In this document: one piece after another, positions 8,433-18,949 of the stretch
Numbering within the stretch: the stretch's first letter is position 1
Layout: each line of letters starts with the position of its first letter
Origin: an uncultured Pseudomonadota bacterium
Lineage (GTDB): Bacteria; Pseudomonadota; Gammaproteobacteria; CAJXQU01
Direction of reading: 5' to 3'
Length of the DNA: 64,000 nucleotides
Assembly (NCBI GenBank): GCA_913058255.1
Contig: CAJXQU010000010.1
Span: 1-64,000, forward strand
Notes under the pieces: model-generated
The model's input: the letters and a program-made list of their open reading frames with translations, nothing else
Databases searched by the model: none
Told to the model about the DNA's origin: nothing
Position numbers and translations under genes: made by a program

Positions 8433-9329
8433 CTAGTGAAGAGAAGCGTTTCCTTCCGTAATTTGGTTATCAAAAACACGTTCAATATCGATAGCGTCTA
8501 GTGAGTATTTTGTATTACAGAAGTCACAATTTATTTCGATGATATTTTGATCTTGGATAATCTCAATCGCTTCTTTTTTTCCTATCGAATGGATCATGTC
8601 TTCGATTTTCTGTTGCGAGCAAGTACATTGATAGCTGATCGACTGTGGATCAAATAGGCGTAAATCATTTTCATGAAATAAACGATGCAGTAGTACTTCA
8701 GCATCAAGGTTTAATAACTCTTCGGCCTGAATGGTGTCTGTCAGGATCACAGCGCGATCCCAACTGTCATCAATAACGATATCTGTCTTGTCGTAGTCTG
8801 AGTTAGGTAAGCTCTGGATCAATAGACCTGCCGCAGCTTCATGATTCGCAGCTAAATGAACTTTAGTATCAAGCTGTTCGGATTGTTCAAAATAGGTTTG
8901 CAGACATTCCGCTAAGCTCTCACCTTCAAGACTGACGATCCCTTGATAACGTTCGCTTTCTTTATCAGTGAGGATGGAAATAACGATCTGACCCTCGCCG
9001 AATAAATCTTGCAGGTTGGTTGAAATGAGGTCATCTTTATGGTCTTTATCCCATTGCGCCATACCACGGATTTCGCCTTCGGAAGTTGCCTGCATGATCA
9101 GCCTCGAGACAGGCCCGCTACCATTTATTTGCAAGATCAATGAGCCTTCAAATTTGATCGTCGCGGATAATAAGCAAACAGCCGCAGCCGCTTCGCCGAG
9201 GACTTGCCGTAGCGGAGCAGGGTAATTCGAACAGTTGAGTATGTCCTGCCATGTTTGATCAAGGTGGATCCATTCGCCGCGCACTTGTGTGTTTTCGATA
9301 AGAAAACGATGTAGAGTATCTTTTTCCAT
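8433..9329 (-). CDS. hslO: Redox-regulated Hsp33 family chaperone
   Basis: MEKDTLHRFLIENTQVRGEW... with C-terminal CTC...CDFC zinc motif; internal start chosen over 9422. Confidence 0.92.
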   Translation of the reverse strand: MEKDTLHRFLIENTQVRGEWIHLDQTWQDILNCSNYPAPLRQVLGEAAAAVCLLSATIKFEGSLILQINGSGPVSRLIMQATSEGEIRGMAQWDKDHKDDLISTNLQDLFGEGQIVISILTDKESERYQGIVSLEGESLAECLQTYFEQSEQLDTKVHLAANHEAAAGLLIQSLPNSDYDKTDIVIDDSWDRAVILTDTIQAEELLNLDAEVLLHRLFHENDLRLFDPQSISYQCTCSQQKIEDMIHSIGKKEAIEIIQDQNIIEINCDFCNTKYSLDAIDIERVFDNQITEGNASLH

Positions 9330-9336
9330 TTTTAAA

Positions 9337-10854
9337 TTAAGCCGTTTTCTTTTCCAAAATAATTTTCTGCCACTCTTTTGGCCCCGTTTGGTGCACGGCG
9401 GTACCTTTGGTATCAACCGCAACGGTAACGGGCATATCTTTCACTTCAAATTCGTGAATCGCTTCCATGCCCAAATCAGCAAATGCAACAACACGAGACT
9501 TTTTAACCGCCTTGGAGACCAGATAAGCTGCACCACCAACAGCCATTAGATAAACAGCTTTGTGGTTTTTGATCGACTCAATAGCAAGTGGGCCACGTTC
9601 AGATTTTCCGATCATGCCCATCAGGCCTGTTTCGCCGAGCATCAGATCAGTGAATTTATCCATCCGTGTCGCTGTTGTTGGGCCAGCAGGTCCGACGACT
9701 TCATCACGTACAGGATCAACGGGGCCAACGTAGTAGATAAAGCGATCATTGAAATCTACGCCATCAGGTAAAGGTTCGCCTTTTGAGAGCATGTCTTGAA
9801 TACGTTTGTGCGCGGCGTCACGACCAGTCAACATTTTGCCTGACAGTAATAGGGTTTGGCCTGGTAGCCAGGTTTCGATTTCTTCTTGAGTGACTTCATC
9901 AAGGTTAACGCGTTTCGCACTTGGGCCTACATCCCAAGTGATCTCTGGCCAATCTTCGAGGTTCGGTGGTGTTTGCAGCGAAGGACCAGAGCCATCTAAC
10001 ACGAAGTGTGCGTGACGCGTTGCCGCGCAATTTGGGATTAAGGCAACGGGTAAATTGGCAGCGTGGGTTGGAAAGTCTCTGACTTTCACATCCAGAACTG
10101 TGGTTAAACCACCCAAGCCCTGTGCACCGATGCCGAGATCATTGACCGCATCCATGATTTCTAATCGTAGTTCTTCAACACGGTTTTGAGGGCCACGGAC
10201 ACGTAATTCTTGGATATCGATAGGATCCATTAAAGATTCTTTGGCTAGGATCATCGCTTTTTCAGCTGTGCCACCAATGCCGATGCCGAGCATCCCTGGC
10301 GGACACCAACCTGCCCCCATTGTAGGAACCGTTTTGACGATCCAATCAACAATGTTATCCGATGGGTTGAGCATGACGAATTTAGATTTAGCTTCAGAGC
10401 CACCACCTTTGGCCGCGACTTGAATGTCCAAGGTGTTCCCCGGCACGACTTCCATATTGATCACTGCCGGAGTGTTGTCGCCGGTGTTTTTACGCGCGCC
10501 AGCAGGATCCGCTAATACTGAGGCTCGTAAGATATTGTCGGGGTTCCCATAAGCGCGACGCACGCCTTCATTGACCATGTCAGTCACGCTCAAATCGCCT
10601 TCCCATTGGATATCCATACCGATTTTCATAAATACGGTGACGATGCCCGTGTCTTGACAAATAGGCCGACGACCTTCTGCACACATGCGGGAGTTGATCA
10701 GAATCTGCGCCATTGCATCTTTTGCGGCCTGCGATTCTTCTCTTTCGTAGGCAGCATGCACCGCTTGGATAAAATCGATAGGATGGTAGCTGGAAATAAA
10801 CTGGAGAGCGTCTTCAACGCTGTCGATTAGATCTTGCTGTTTGATGATGGTCAT
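9337..10854 (-). CDS. Class I fumarate hydratase
   Basis: RRPICQDTGIVTVFMKIG, GAGWCPPGMLGIGIGGTAEKAM, GPTTATRMDKFTD: class I fumarase motifs. Confidence 0.93.
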   Translation of the reverse strand: MTIIKQQDLIDSVEDALQFISSYHPIDFIQAVHAAYEREESQAAKDAMAQILINSRMCAEGRRPICQDTGIVTVFMKIGMDIQWEGDLSVTDMVNEGVRRAYGNPDNILRASVLADPAGARKNTGDNTPAVINMEVVPGNTLDIQVAAKGGGSEAKSKFVMLNPSDNIVDWIVKTVPTMGAGWCPPGMLGIGIGGTAEKAMILAKESLMDPIDIQELRVRGPQNRVEELRLEIMDAVNDLGIGAQGLGGLTTVLDVKVRDFPTHAANLPVALIPNCAATRHAHFVLDGSGPSLQTPPNLEDWPEITWDVGPSAKRVNLDEVTQEEIETWLPGQTLLLSGKMLTGRDAAHKRIQDMLSKGEPLPDGVDFNDRFIYYVGPVDPVRDEVVGPAGPTTATRMDKFTDLMLGETGLMGMIGKSERGPLAIESIKNHKAVYLMAVGGAAYLVSKAVKKSRVVAFADLGMEAIHEFEVKDMPVTVAVDTKGTAVHQTGPKEWQKIILEKKTA

Positions 10855-10994
10855 GGCCTTCTCTTGAGGGGGATCACAATGACCATTATAGCTCAGGATG
10901 TTGCATGACGGAAAATCAACCCGTCTAAATGTTGTGTGTTAAGGAAGGAATGCGATTATAAATAAGGAGATAGGAACGATTATATTATATCTTA

Positions 10995-11960
10995 TTAGTT
11001 AATAAACAGGCCAAATGCACGACTACCTTCGCCAGTTTTGATGGTGTTTATCACTTCTTGTTTAACCGGATCAATAATGGAAACATCACTAGAACCCCAG
11101 TTAGATACATAGATAAACTGGCCATCTGGAGAACGGTCAATGCCTTCAGGTGTTTCACCGACTTCTATAATAGCCTTAACATGGCCAGTGGCTAAGTCGA
11201 TGACCGTGACACTATCTTCGTCTTGATTGGTGACATATAACTGCTTGCCATCAATGGTCGTAATTCCACAATAAGGCCATTCACCAACATCCAGTGTCTC
11301 GGTGACTTGTAAAGAATTTGTGTCGATAACAGTGACGTTATCACTGCGAACATTGATCGCGTAAAGGTCATGTGTCACAGGGTTTTGAGCAAGGCCGAAG
11401 GGTGCGTCACCTGTTGGTAATTCAGCAATTACTTCAAATGAATTTGTATCAATGATCGAGACGGAGTCGCTATCTCGGTTAGCCACATAGAGTTGATTTT
11501 TGGCTTCGTTAAGCATTAAACCTGCAGGAGATTTACCTACCTTTATCGTTTTGATAATGTCATTGGAAGGGATATTGATCACTGAAACAACGTGATCATA
11601 CCAATCTGCGACGTAGATTTGAGAGCCACTTTGGTTACTGGCAATTCCGACCGGACCTTTACCCACAGGGATGGAGCTAGTGACTTTGTGAGTGTTCTTA
11701 TCAATAACGCTGATATCGACACTTTCGGCATTACTAATAAAAATGCGTTCAGCACTCACGGCAACGCCGGCCGGACGATGTCCAACCTTGATCGTAGCGA
11801 TGTTTTTGTGTGTCTTGATGTCGATAACACTAACGGTGTCATCGAGTTGATTGGTGATGTATGCCTGCGGTGAGTTATTAGGTGTACAAGCTGCCAGTAG
11901 AAATATAGCCGGCATAAAAAAACCGAAGAACCTGCCTATATTATTTTGTAACATAAGCAC
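10995..11960 (-). CDS. YVTN-family beta-propeller lipoprotein
   Basis: Lipobox LLAACTPN; repeated YVTN/VIDT blades. Confidence 0.88.
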   Translation of the reverse strand: MLMLQNNIGRFFGFFMPAIFLLAACTPNNSPQAYITNQLDDTVSVIDIKTHKNIATIKVGHRPAGVAVSAERIFISNAESVDISVIDKNTHKVTSSIPVGKGPVGIASNQSGSQIYVADWYDHVVSVINIPSNDIIKTIKVGKSPAGLMLNEAKNQLYVANRDSDSVSIIDTNSFEVIAELPTGDAPFGLAQNPVTHDLYAINVRSDNVTVIDTNSLQVTETLDVGEWPYCGITTIDGKQLYVTNQDEDSVTVIDLATGHVKAIIEVGETPEGIDRSPDGQFIYVSNWGSSDVSIIDPVKQEVINTIKTGEGSRAFGLFIN

Positions 11961-12000
11961 GTGCCCCAGTTTGAGTTTCTATTGAAAGATTATAAAGTTC

Positions 12001-12591
12001 TTAACAACCTTCGTCTTCTTCACAAATCTTCTTCAGCTTTTCTAGCCCCGATTTGAAAATACCTGTAATCGCTTCAACACCATCAGAGTCACCCAAGCCT
12101 TTTGGATATCTAGGTTTTGTTTTTTCATAGTTGAGCTGGAAAACACGGTAGAATTTACCCGTCCAAGTTACTTCAGTTCCGCCTTCAACTTCTTTCAGTT
12201 TAATGATCGAAAGGTAGTTATAAACGGGGATTGTTGGCACATCATATGTCTTACCTAAGTGAGACTCTTGACCTATTACGCTCATATCAACGATTTTATA
12301 TTTCATCATCATCTTTTCGTTGTCGAGACTTTTAAGCTCTTCAGTGATCGTTGGGCCATCCGCGGCACCGATAGAAAGAATACGTGTTTTTTCACCTTCC
12401 ATTTTTAAAGCCGCAACTGGAGGTAGCCATTTGTCGAGACCCGCAAAATCACCAACAATAGCCCAAACCTTTTCTGGACTGGCATCGATCACAATGGTTT
12501 CTATAACTTTTTGTCGTGAAGGACCGTGAGCAGAAGCCATCATCGGAATAGCCATCATTGCGGCCAAGGTAATACTTAAAATCTTTTTCAT
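12001..12591 (-). CDS. mxaD: SRPBCC-family periplasmic protein, MxaD-like
   Basis: Signal peptide MKKILSITLAAMMAIPMMASAHG, then SRPBCC fold (VIDASPEKVWAIVGDFAGLDKWLPPV); resembles methanol-oxidation MxaD. Confidence 0.65.
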   Translation of the reverse strand: MKKILSITLAAMMAIPMMASAHGPSRQKVIETIVIDASPEKVWAIVGDFAGLDKWLPPVAALKMEGEKTRILSIGAADGPTITEELKSLDNEKMMMKYKIVDMSVIGQESHLGKTYDVPTIPVYNYLSIIKLKEVEGGTEVTWTGKFYRVFQLNYEKTKPRYPKGLGDSDGVEAITGIFKSGLEKLKKICEEDEGC

Positions 12592-12781
12592 AGTAAAACT
12601 CCAATATATTCTTAAATTCCAACTCACTATTAAAGTAGAGAGTTCAGTAACCCGTCAAGAAAGGCTAACGGATGTCCTTGAATTTTGCCAGTGAATTATT
12701 CCTGTCCAATATCCAGAACAAACAGAATATGGAACAAAACAATAACTTGCATTCTGTGAATATTAACTGAATGATCGAGGT

Positions 12782-13918
12782 ATGGATTTACTGCACGCCT
12801 ATATAACAAACTTGTTGGAACTCAGCCTTGCTGGGGCACCTTGGTTGGTGCTTGGTCTGATCATCGGTGGATTGATACACGTCTTGATTCCCATGAGTTT
12901 TTTAGAGAGACACTTAGGTGATGATGGCTTTGCAGCGATCGTAAAAGCTGCCTTGCTGGGAGCACCATTACCCTTATGTTCTTGTGGTGTTATCCCTGCA
13001 GCGATGGGTTTGCGTAAAGCCGGTGCATCAAAGCCTGCGACCATTTCTTTTTTGGTTTCTACGCCTGAAACGGGTGTAGATTCAGTCTCTATCACCTACG
13101 CATTGTTAGGGCCTTTTATGGCTATCGTTCGGCCCATTGCAGCGATAACCTCGGCCATTGTTGCGGGCTTGCTGGTGGGTAAAACAAAAGAGACAACAAG
13201 CTACGATGAAACTGAAGATCTCTTTACTGAAGTAACTTCAAGTTGTTGCCCGTCAACACCTGTAGCTCAAGAGTCTGTTCTAGAAACTGATCTCAGTTGC
13301 TGCCCTTCAAAACCTGACGTTGTAAAAGAATCTGACGCTAACGGTTGTTCAACAGACAATTCAGAAACGGTCGGAATATTTGGATTCGCACAAAAAGCAA
13401 TCGAAGGTATTCGATATTCTTTTACTGAACTTTTTGCCATGTTGTTGTTTTGGTTGTGTGTAGGGATGCTTTTTGCTGCGGCCGTAAAAACTTTCGTTCC
13501 AACCTCATTTCTCGTTGAGTGGGGTAGTGGCTTGCCAGCCATGTTGGTGATGGTTGTGATCGGCATTCCTATGTATGTTTGCGCAACGGCATCAACACCG
13601 ATTGCTGCTGGGTTTATGCTAGCCGGTGTTTCTCCAGGCACCGCTTTGGTGTTTTTGATGGCGGGTCCAGCAACCAATATTTCGACATTGGGTATTATCG
13701 GCAAAGAATTAGGGAAAAAATCACTAATCGCGTATCTAGCAGGAGTTGCGATTGTTGCTATACTTGCCGGGTTGATCACAGATTATCTGGTTAGCAAGCT
13801 AGACATCGATATTCAAGGCCAATTACAAGCAGGAACAGAAATGGTGCCATTATGGTTGGCTATCACTAGCTTGATCATTTTATGTTCTGCGGCGGCTTGG
13901 TCTTTTAAAAAGCACTAG
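12782..13918 (+). CDS. SO_0444-type Cu/Zn efflux permease
   Basis: GAPLPLCSCGVIPAAMGLRKAGASKPATISFLVSTPETG, multiple TM segments, Cys-rich loop with SCCPS motifs. Confidence 0.82.
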   Translation: MDLLHAYITNLLELSLAGAPWLVLGLIIGGLIHVLIPMSFLERHLGDDGFAAIVKAALLGAPLPLCSCGVIPAAMGLRKAGASKPATISFLVSTPETGVDSVSITYALLGPFMAIVRPIAAITSAIVAGLLVGKTKETTSYDETEDLFTEVTSSCCPSTPVAQESVLETDLSCCPSKPDVVKESDANGCSTDNSETVGIFGFAQKAIEGIRYSFTELFAMLLFWLCVGMLFAAAVKTFVPTSFLVEWGSGLPAMLVMVVIGIPMYVCATASTPIAAGFMLAGVSPGTALVFLMAGPATNISTLGIIGKELGKKSLIAYLAGVAIVAILAGLITDYLVSKLDIDIQGQLQAGTEMVPLWLAITSLIILCSAAAWSFKKH

Positions 13919-14035
13919 TGTTATTTAATAATTCGGGATTATTAATTAGGAATAACTAGTTTGGGATTCGTTCGGGGGCTTCTTCCAACGAATAAAATTT
14001 ATATTCATTCAAAGCTCAAAGCATATATACAGCTA

Positions 14036-14926
14036 ATGACAAATCTACTTTCCCCCCTTTCTTCTGCGAACACTGTCCGACAATTGGTCGAGTCAGCCAC
14101 TGAGCTTTTTGAGCAGGCCGACTTGTTTTATGGGCACGGTACTGACAATGCTCAAGACGAGGCGGTATATTTGGTTTTTAGTATTTTAGAAGTGCCTTTT
14201 GATGCGCCCGAATCGGCCATTGACGATCCCCTTTCTGATCAGCGGTGCGAACAAGCAAAAGCGATTATTCAGCAACGAATAGAAACCAGACAACCTGCAG
14301 CTTATCTTTTGGGTGAAGCTTGGTTTTGTGGCTTGCCGTTTTATGTAAACGAAAATGTTTTAGTTCCACGCTCGCCTTTTGCTGAATTAATTTATGACTA
14401 TTTTGAACCGTGGATGACGAAAGAGCCGAAAAATATTTTAGATATTGGAACGGGTAGCGGCTGTATTGCGATCGCGTGCGCGTTGCAATTTCCGGATGCA
14501 AAAGTTGATGCGATTGATCTGTCCGATGAAGCTTTGGAAGTTGCGGCTAAAAATGTTGATCGACATGATTTGACGGACAGAATGCGTTTGGTCAAATCGG
14601 ATGTGTTCGCTTCGTTGGAACCGAAAAAATATGATTTAATCGTTAGTAATCCACCTTACGTTAGCGCTGAAGATGTGGCGGCTTTACCCGCTGAATATCA
14701 TCATGAACCAGTGATGGGATTAGAAGGCGGTGGTGATGGTTTAGATATTGTCCGACGTATATTAACGGGGGCAAAAGAACGTTTAACGGATGATGGTGTA
14801 TTGATTGTTGAAGTCGGTTTGATGCAAGAGGCGATGGATGCCAGCTTTCCCAATTTATCCATGACCTGGTTAGATTTTGTTCAGGGTGGTGAAGGTGTGT
14901 TTTTGATCCATGCAAAAGACTTGTAA
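14036..14926 (+). CDS. prmB: 50S ribosomal protein L3 N(5)-glutamine methyltransferase
   Basis: DIGTGSGCIAIACALQFP, NPPYV; upstream of aroC; internal start chosen. Confidence 0.9.
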   Translation: MTNLLSPLSSANTVRQLVESATELFEQADLFYGHGTDNAQDEAVYLVFSILEVPFDAPESAIDDPLSDQRCEQAKAIIQQRIETRQPAAYLLGEAWFCGLPFYVNENVLVPRSPFAELIYDYFEPWMTKEPKNILDIGTGSGCIAIACALQFPDAKVDAIDLSDEALEVAAKNVDRHDLTDRMRLVKSDVFASLEPKKYDLIVSNPPYVSAEDVAALPAEYHHEPVMGLEGGGDGLDIVRRILTGAKERLTDDGVLIVEVGLMQEAMDASFPNLSMTWLDFVQGGEGVFLIHAKDL

Positions 14927-15149
14927 AAAGCTATTCTAAGATTAAAGAAATCCCCCAGTCCTTATTTTTAGATCGGTGTATAGACTGCTTGAATATCCTT
15001 TTCCTTTAGGATCAGACTCCATAAAATAATGCCGAGAATGAGAAAAAGTGGTTTTAAATATTTGATGGATAAGAAGCTGGAGAATCTTAGCTACGATATA
15101 GGATAGAATATAAAGATTACGTCTATCGAGCGAATGGTAAAATAGAATC

Positions 15150-16253
15150 ATGTCAGGAAATACTTTCGGAAAATTATTTACAGTCACCACATTTGGTGAA
15201 AGCCACGGTCTTGCCTTGGGTGCGATTGTCGATGGCTGTCCACCGGGACTAGAAATTAGTGAGGAGGACTTGCAACGTGATCTCGATCTACGTAAGCCGG
15301 GTACCTCTAAGCACACCACTCAACGAAAAGAGCCTGATCAGGTCAAGATTCTATCCGGTGTATTTGAAGGTAAAACCACCGGAACGCCTATTGGTTTGAT
15401 CATCGAGAATGTTGATCAGAAATCAAAAGATTATTCGAATATTAAAGATACTTTCCGCCCCGCACATGCCGACTACACTTACGAACAAAAATATGGTGTT
15501 CGGGATTATCGTGGCGGTGGTCGTTCGTCTGCACGCGAAACAGCCATGCGGGTTGCGGCCGGCGGTATTGCGAAAAAGTATCTATTGGAAAAGTACGGCA
15601 TAACTATCAAGGGCTATCTCGCTCAACTAGGCCCAATTAAACTAGAATTAAAAGACTGGGACGCTGTTTATAAGAATGCGTTTTTCAGCCCTGATCCTGA
15701 ACGTGTACCAGAGCTAGAAGATTATATGAAGGCGCTACGGAAAGAAGGAGAATCTGTTGGTGCACGGATCAATGTCGTCGCCAAGGGTTTGCCGCCAGGT
15801 TTAGGCGAACCGATATTTGATCGGCTTGATGCTGATCTGGCCAAAGCAATGATGAGCATTAATGCGGTTAAAGGTGTCGAGATTGGAGCGGGTTTTGACT
15901 CTGTCGAGCAAAAAGGGACATTTCATCGTGATGAGATCACACCTGAAGGCTTTCTTAGTAATCATGCTGGTGGTGTGCTTGGAGGCATTTCATCCGGACA
16001 GGATGTGCTGGTCAGTATGGCGCTGAAACCGACATCGAGCTTGCACTTACCTGGGCGTTCAGTAAACAAGCAAGGTGAGTCGATTGAGGTGATCACCAAA
16101 GGTCGTCACGATCCTTGTGTAGGCATTCGGGCAACGCCAATAGCTGAAGCCATGATGGCGTTAACCGTGATGGATCATCTTATGCGTCATCGTGCTCAAA
16201 ATATGGATGTGCAGTCAGAAACACCGATCATTCCAGCTCAATCAGGAGAATGA
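15150..16253 (+). CDS. aroC: Chorismate synthase
   Basis: [47 protein letters not shown]. Confidence 0.98.
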   Translation: MSGNTFGKLFTVTTFGESHGLALGAIVDGCPPGLEISEEDLQRDLDLRKPGTSKHTTQRKEPDQVKILSGVFEGKTTGTPIGLIIENVDQKSKDYSNIKDTFRPAHADYTYEQKYGVRDYRGGGRSSARETAMRVAAGGIAKKYLLEKYGITIKGYLAQLGPIKLELKDWDAVYKNAFFSPDPERVPELEDYMKALRKEGESVGARINVVAKGLPPGLGEPIFDRLDADLAKAMMSINAVKGVEIGAGFDSVEQKGTFHRDEITPEGFLSNHAGGVLGGISSGQDVLVSMALKPTSSLHLPGRSVNKQGESIEVITKGRHDPCVGIRATPIAEAMMALTVMDHLMRHRAQNMDVQSETPIIPAQSGE

Positions 16254-17392
16254 CCAAAGGACTGTACTGGCGTCTGTCTGGTTTTTATTTATTTTATTAC
16301 GCGACGGTCGGTATATTTTTACCTTACTGGGGACTCTATCTTGAGTCCCTAGCATTTACACCTTCTGATATTGGCGAGCTGCTGGCGCTGCTCGTTGTCG
16401 GAAAAATTATCGCACCTTATCTTTGGGGCTGGATCGCCGATCATAAAGGTAATCGTATGGGCGCGATCCGTCTTGCGGGTTTGTTGTCAGTTCTCGTTTT
16501 TACGGGTGCATTATTCGCCACATCTTATTTTACATTAGCCATCGTCATGCTGGTTTTCGGATTTTTTTGGAGCGCATCTTTACCCCAGTTTGAAGCCGTG
16601 ACCTTGAACCACCTTGAAGGACGAGTGCATGATTACACTCGAGTCAGGTTATGGGGATCGATTGGATTTATTATCACCGTTATCGTACTGGGTGAAGTTT
16701 TAGAACGATACGGTGTGCAGTATCTGCCTTGGATTGCCTTCGTGATGATTGTTGGGATCTGGTTGACAAGTCTTATTGCACCGAATGATGTCTCGGATGA
16801 GGATTCATTCGGTCATGAACCGATTGTTAATGTGCTCAAAAGCCCAACAGTCATTGCCATGCTGCTCGCTTTCTTTTTAATGCAAGTTAGCCACGGTGCT
16901 TATTACTCTTTTTATACACTTTATTTAGAAAAATACGAGTATTCACGGAGCGTAATCGGGCAGCTCTGGGCCTTAGGTGTGATAGCCGAAGTCGGTTTAT
17001 TTCTAGTCATGCTGACTATGCTGAAGTATTTCAGCTTAAAGATGCTTTTGTTGACGAGTCTAAACTGTGCCGCTATTCGTTGGTTTTTGATCGCGTACTT
17101 TCCAGAATACCTATCGATCATTATCTTTGCTCAGCTACTACATGCTGCGACTTTTGGGATCCATCATGCTGTAGCGATTCAGCTAATCCATCGATTTTTT
17201 CAAGGCAGACACCAAGGCCGAGGCCAAGCCTTGTATAGCAGTTTGAGTTTTGGAGCTGGTGGTGCACTTGGTGCATTGTTGAGTGGTTATATCTGGGAAG
17301 GGATTGGCCCTGCGGAGGTATTTTTATTTGCTGCAGCGACAAGTTTGTTAGGTTCATTTATCGTCTACAAATGGATGCAAAACGATGTTTGA
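16250..17392 (+). CDS. MFS transporter, HcaT/PPP-like
   Basis: 12-TM MFS sequence [33 protein letters not shown]. Confidence 0.85.
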   Translation: MTKGLYWRLSGFYLFYYATVGIFLPYWGLYLESLAFTPSDIGELLALLVVGKIIAPYLWGWIADHKGNRMGAIRLAGLLSVLVFTGALFATSYFTLAIVMLVFGFFWSASLPQFEAVTLNHLEGRVHDYTRVRLWGSIGFIITVIVLGEVLERYGVQYLPWIAFVMIVGIWLTSLIAPNDVSDEDSFGHEPIVNVLKSPTVIAMLLAFFLMQVSHGAYYSFYTLYLEKYEYSRSVIGQLWALGVIAEVGLFLVMLTMLKYFSLKMLLLTSLNCAAIRWFLIAYFPEYLSIIIFAQLLHAATFGIHHAVAIQLIHRFFQGRHQGRGQALYSSLSFGAGGALGALLSGYIWEGIGPAEVFLFAAATSLLGSFIVYKWMQNDV

Positions 17393-17485
17393 ATAGCAAG
17401 GTTCGCAAAGCCTGAAAATTGTCAATAGGATTGTGATAGGATAGAATTGTTTTTCAAATACAATAACCTAGCGGAGGAGTAGCAC

Positions 17486-17803
17486 ATGAGTGATTACGGT
17501 GACAATATAGCAAAATATACTGATAGTGTTGATGAAGATGTCGTAGCAAAAATTGTTAAACATTTAGGTATTGCACTACGAAGCAAAGATGCTTCACTAG
17601 TATCTTCGTCGGACCAAACCGAACTTGATCGTGTTCGTGAAAGCTGGTTGAAGAAGAAACTACAAAGAACAGAAAGCGACGCAGAGTTAAATGCAGCTAT
17701 CGATGTCGTGACTGAAAAATTAGGTCGTAGTAACCCAAACAAATGCCGAGTTGCTTTCTATTATCTACTCGCTGAAAATTTTGGTGTTTTAGGTGAGCTT
17801 TAA
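17486..17803 (+). CDS. DUF2853 family protein
   Basis: MSDYGDNIAKYTDSVDEDVVAKIVKHLGIALRSKDASLVSSSDQTELDRVRESWLKKKL. Confidence 0.75.
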   Translation: MSDYGDNIAKYTDSVDEDVVAKIVKHLGIALRSKDASLVSSSDQTELDRVRESWLKKKLQRTESDAELNAAIDVVTEKLGRSNPNKCRVAFYYLLAENFGVLGEL

Positions 17804-17843
17804 TAGCCGATGAGTTACAAAGCAAGCAAAGCAGTAAAATGAG

Positions 17844-17870
17844 AAGCCCGTTTATAACGGGCTTTTTTTT
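17844..17870 (+). terminator. Rho-independent terminator
   Basis: AGCCCGTT-TAT-AACGGGCT followed by a T run. Confidence 0.85.
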
Positions 17871-17896
17871 TATCTAAGGCATGCGATAATCTGCAA

Positions 17897-18949
17897 ATGC
17901 CTAATAAAATAATAGCCGCCGTTAAGCAAGCTAAAGAATTGAAGAAGCCACTAAGAATCGTTGGAGGCAACTCTAAGCATTTTTATGGCCGGAGAATCGA
18001 AGGCCAAATATTAAATGTGGCAGACTATAAAGGTATTGTCAGTTATGAACCTACAGAGCTCGTCATCACCGCTCGTTGTGGGACACCGTTAACAGAAATT
18101 GAGGCTGTCCTTGCTGAACAAAACCAGATCTTATCCTTTGAGCCTCCCCATTTTGCTGATACCGCAACCTTAGGAGGCATGATAGCTTGTGGCCTATCTG
18201 GGCCAGCAAGAGCCTATACCGGCAGTGTGAGAGATTTTGTGCTGGGAGTGCGTATGATTAATGGACATGCTGAAGATCTGACTTTCGGCGGGCAAGTGAT
18301 GAAAAATGTAGCTGGTTTTGATGTCTCGCGATTAACGACGGGTTCGTTGGGAACATTAGGTGCCATTCTCGAAGCTTCGCTGAAATTAGCACCAAAACCA
18401 GAAACTGAATTTACCATTCAGTTAGAGCGAGATCAGCAACAGGCGATTTCATTAATGAATAAATTAGCGGGACAGGCCACTCCTTTATCAGCAGCTTGTT
18501 ACGAACAAGGCAAGCTAAACTTACGTTTATCAGGTTTTGCGGGTGCTATAGAATCTGCCCATAAAAGTATCGGTGGGGAGTTATTAGAAAATGATCTCGA
18601 CTACTGGCGATCCATTAAAGAGCAGCAACATTCGTTCTTTTCAGAAACAAGCTCGGCGTTATGGAGAATAGCCGTTCCACCAGCAACAGAACATATCGAT
18701 TTGAATGGGGAATATATGTTTGATTGGGGTGGAGCACAACGATGGTATCGAACCGATCTTTCGGCCGAAAAAATTCGACAAGTTGTACATGCGAATAAAG
18801 GGCATGCGACCTTATTCCGAAATGAAAAAAATGCTACTGAAATATTCTCTCCCTTGTCCACAGAGGTAAAAAAGATACATCAGCGTTTAAAAAAATCTTT
18901 TGACCCAGAAGGTATTTTTAATATAGGTAAGATGTATCAGGATTTATAA
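17897..18949 (+). CDS. glcE: Glycolate oxidase subunit GlcE (FAD-binding)
   Basis: FAD-binding type 4 oxidoreductase sequence; followed by glcF. Confidence 0.9.
   Translation: MPNKIIAAVKQAKELKKPLRIVGGNSKHFYGRRIEGQILNVADYKGIVSYEPTELVITARCGTPLTEIEAVLAEQNQILSFEPPHFADTATLGGMIACGLSGPARAYTGSVRDFVLGVRMINGHAEDLTFGGQVMKNVAGFDVSRLTTGSLGTLGAILEASLKLAPKPETEFTIQLERDQQQAISLMNKLAGQATPLSAACYEQGKLNLRLSGFAGAIESAHKSIGGELLENDLDYWRSIKEQQHSFFSETSSALWRIAVPPATEHIDLNGEYMFDWGGAQRWYRTDLSAEKIRQVVHANKGHATLFRNEKNATEIFSPLSTEVKKIHQRLKKSFDPEGIFNIGKMYQDL

Noticed and set aside
13267-13779. 170-aa minus-strand ORF opposite the permease
   Set aside because: Shadow ORF antisense to a well-supported membrane protein; same reasoning applied to the many 60-170 aa ORFs antisense to fumarase, ectB-like, acnD, tex and other genes.
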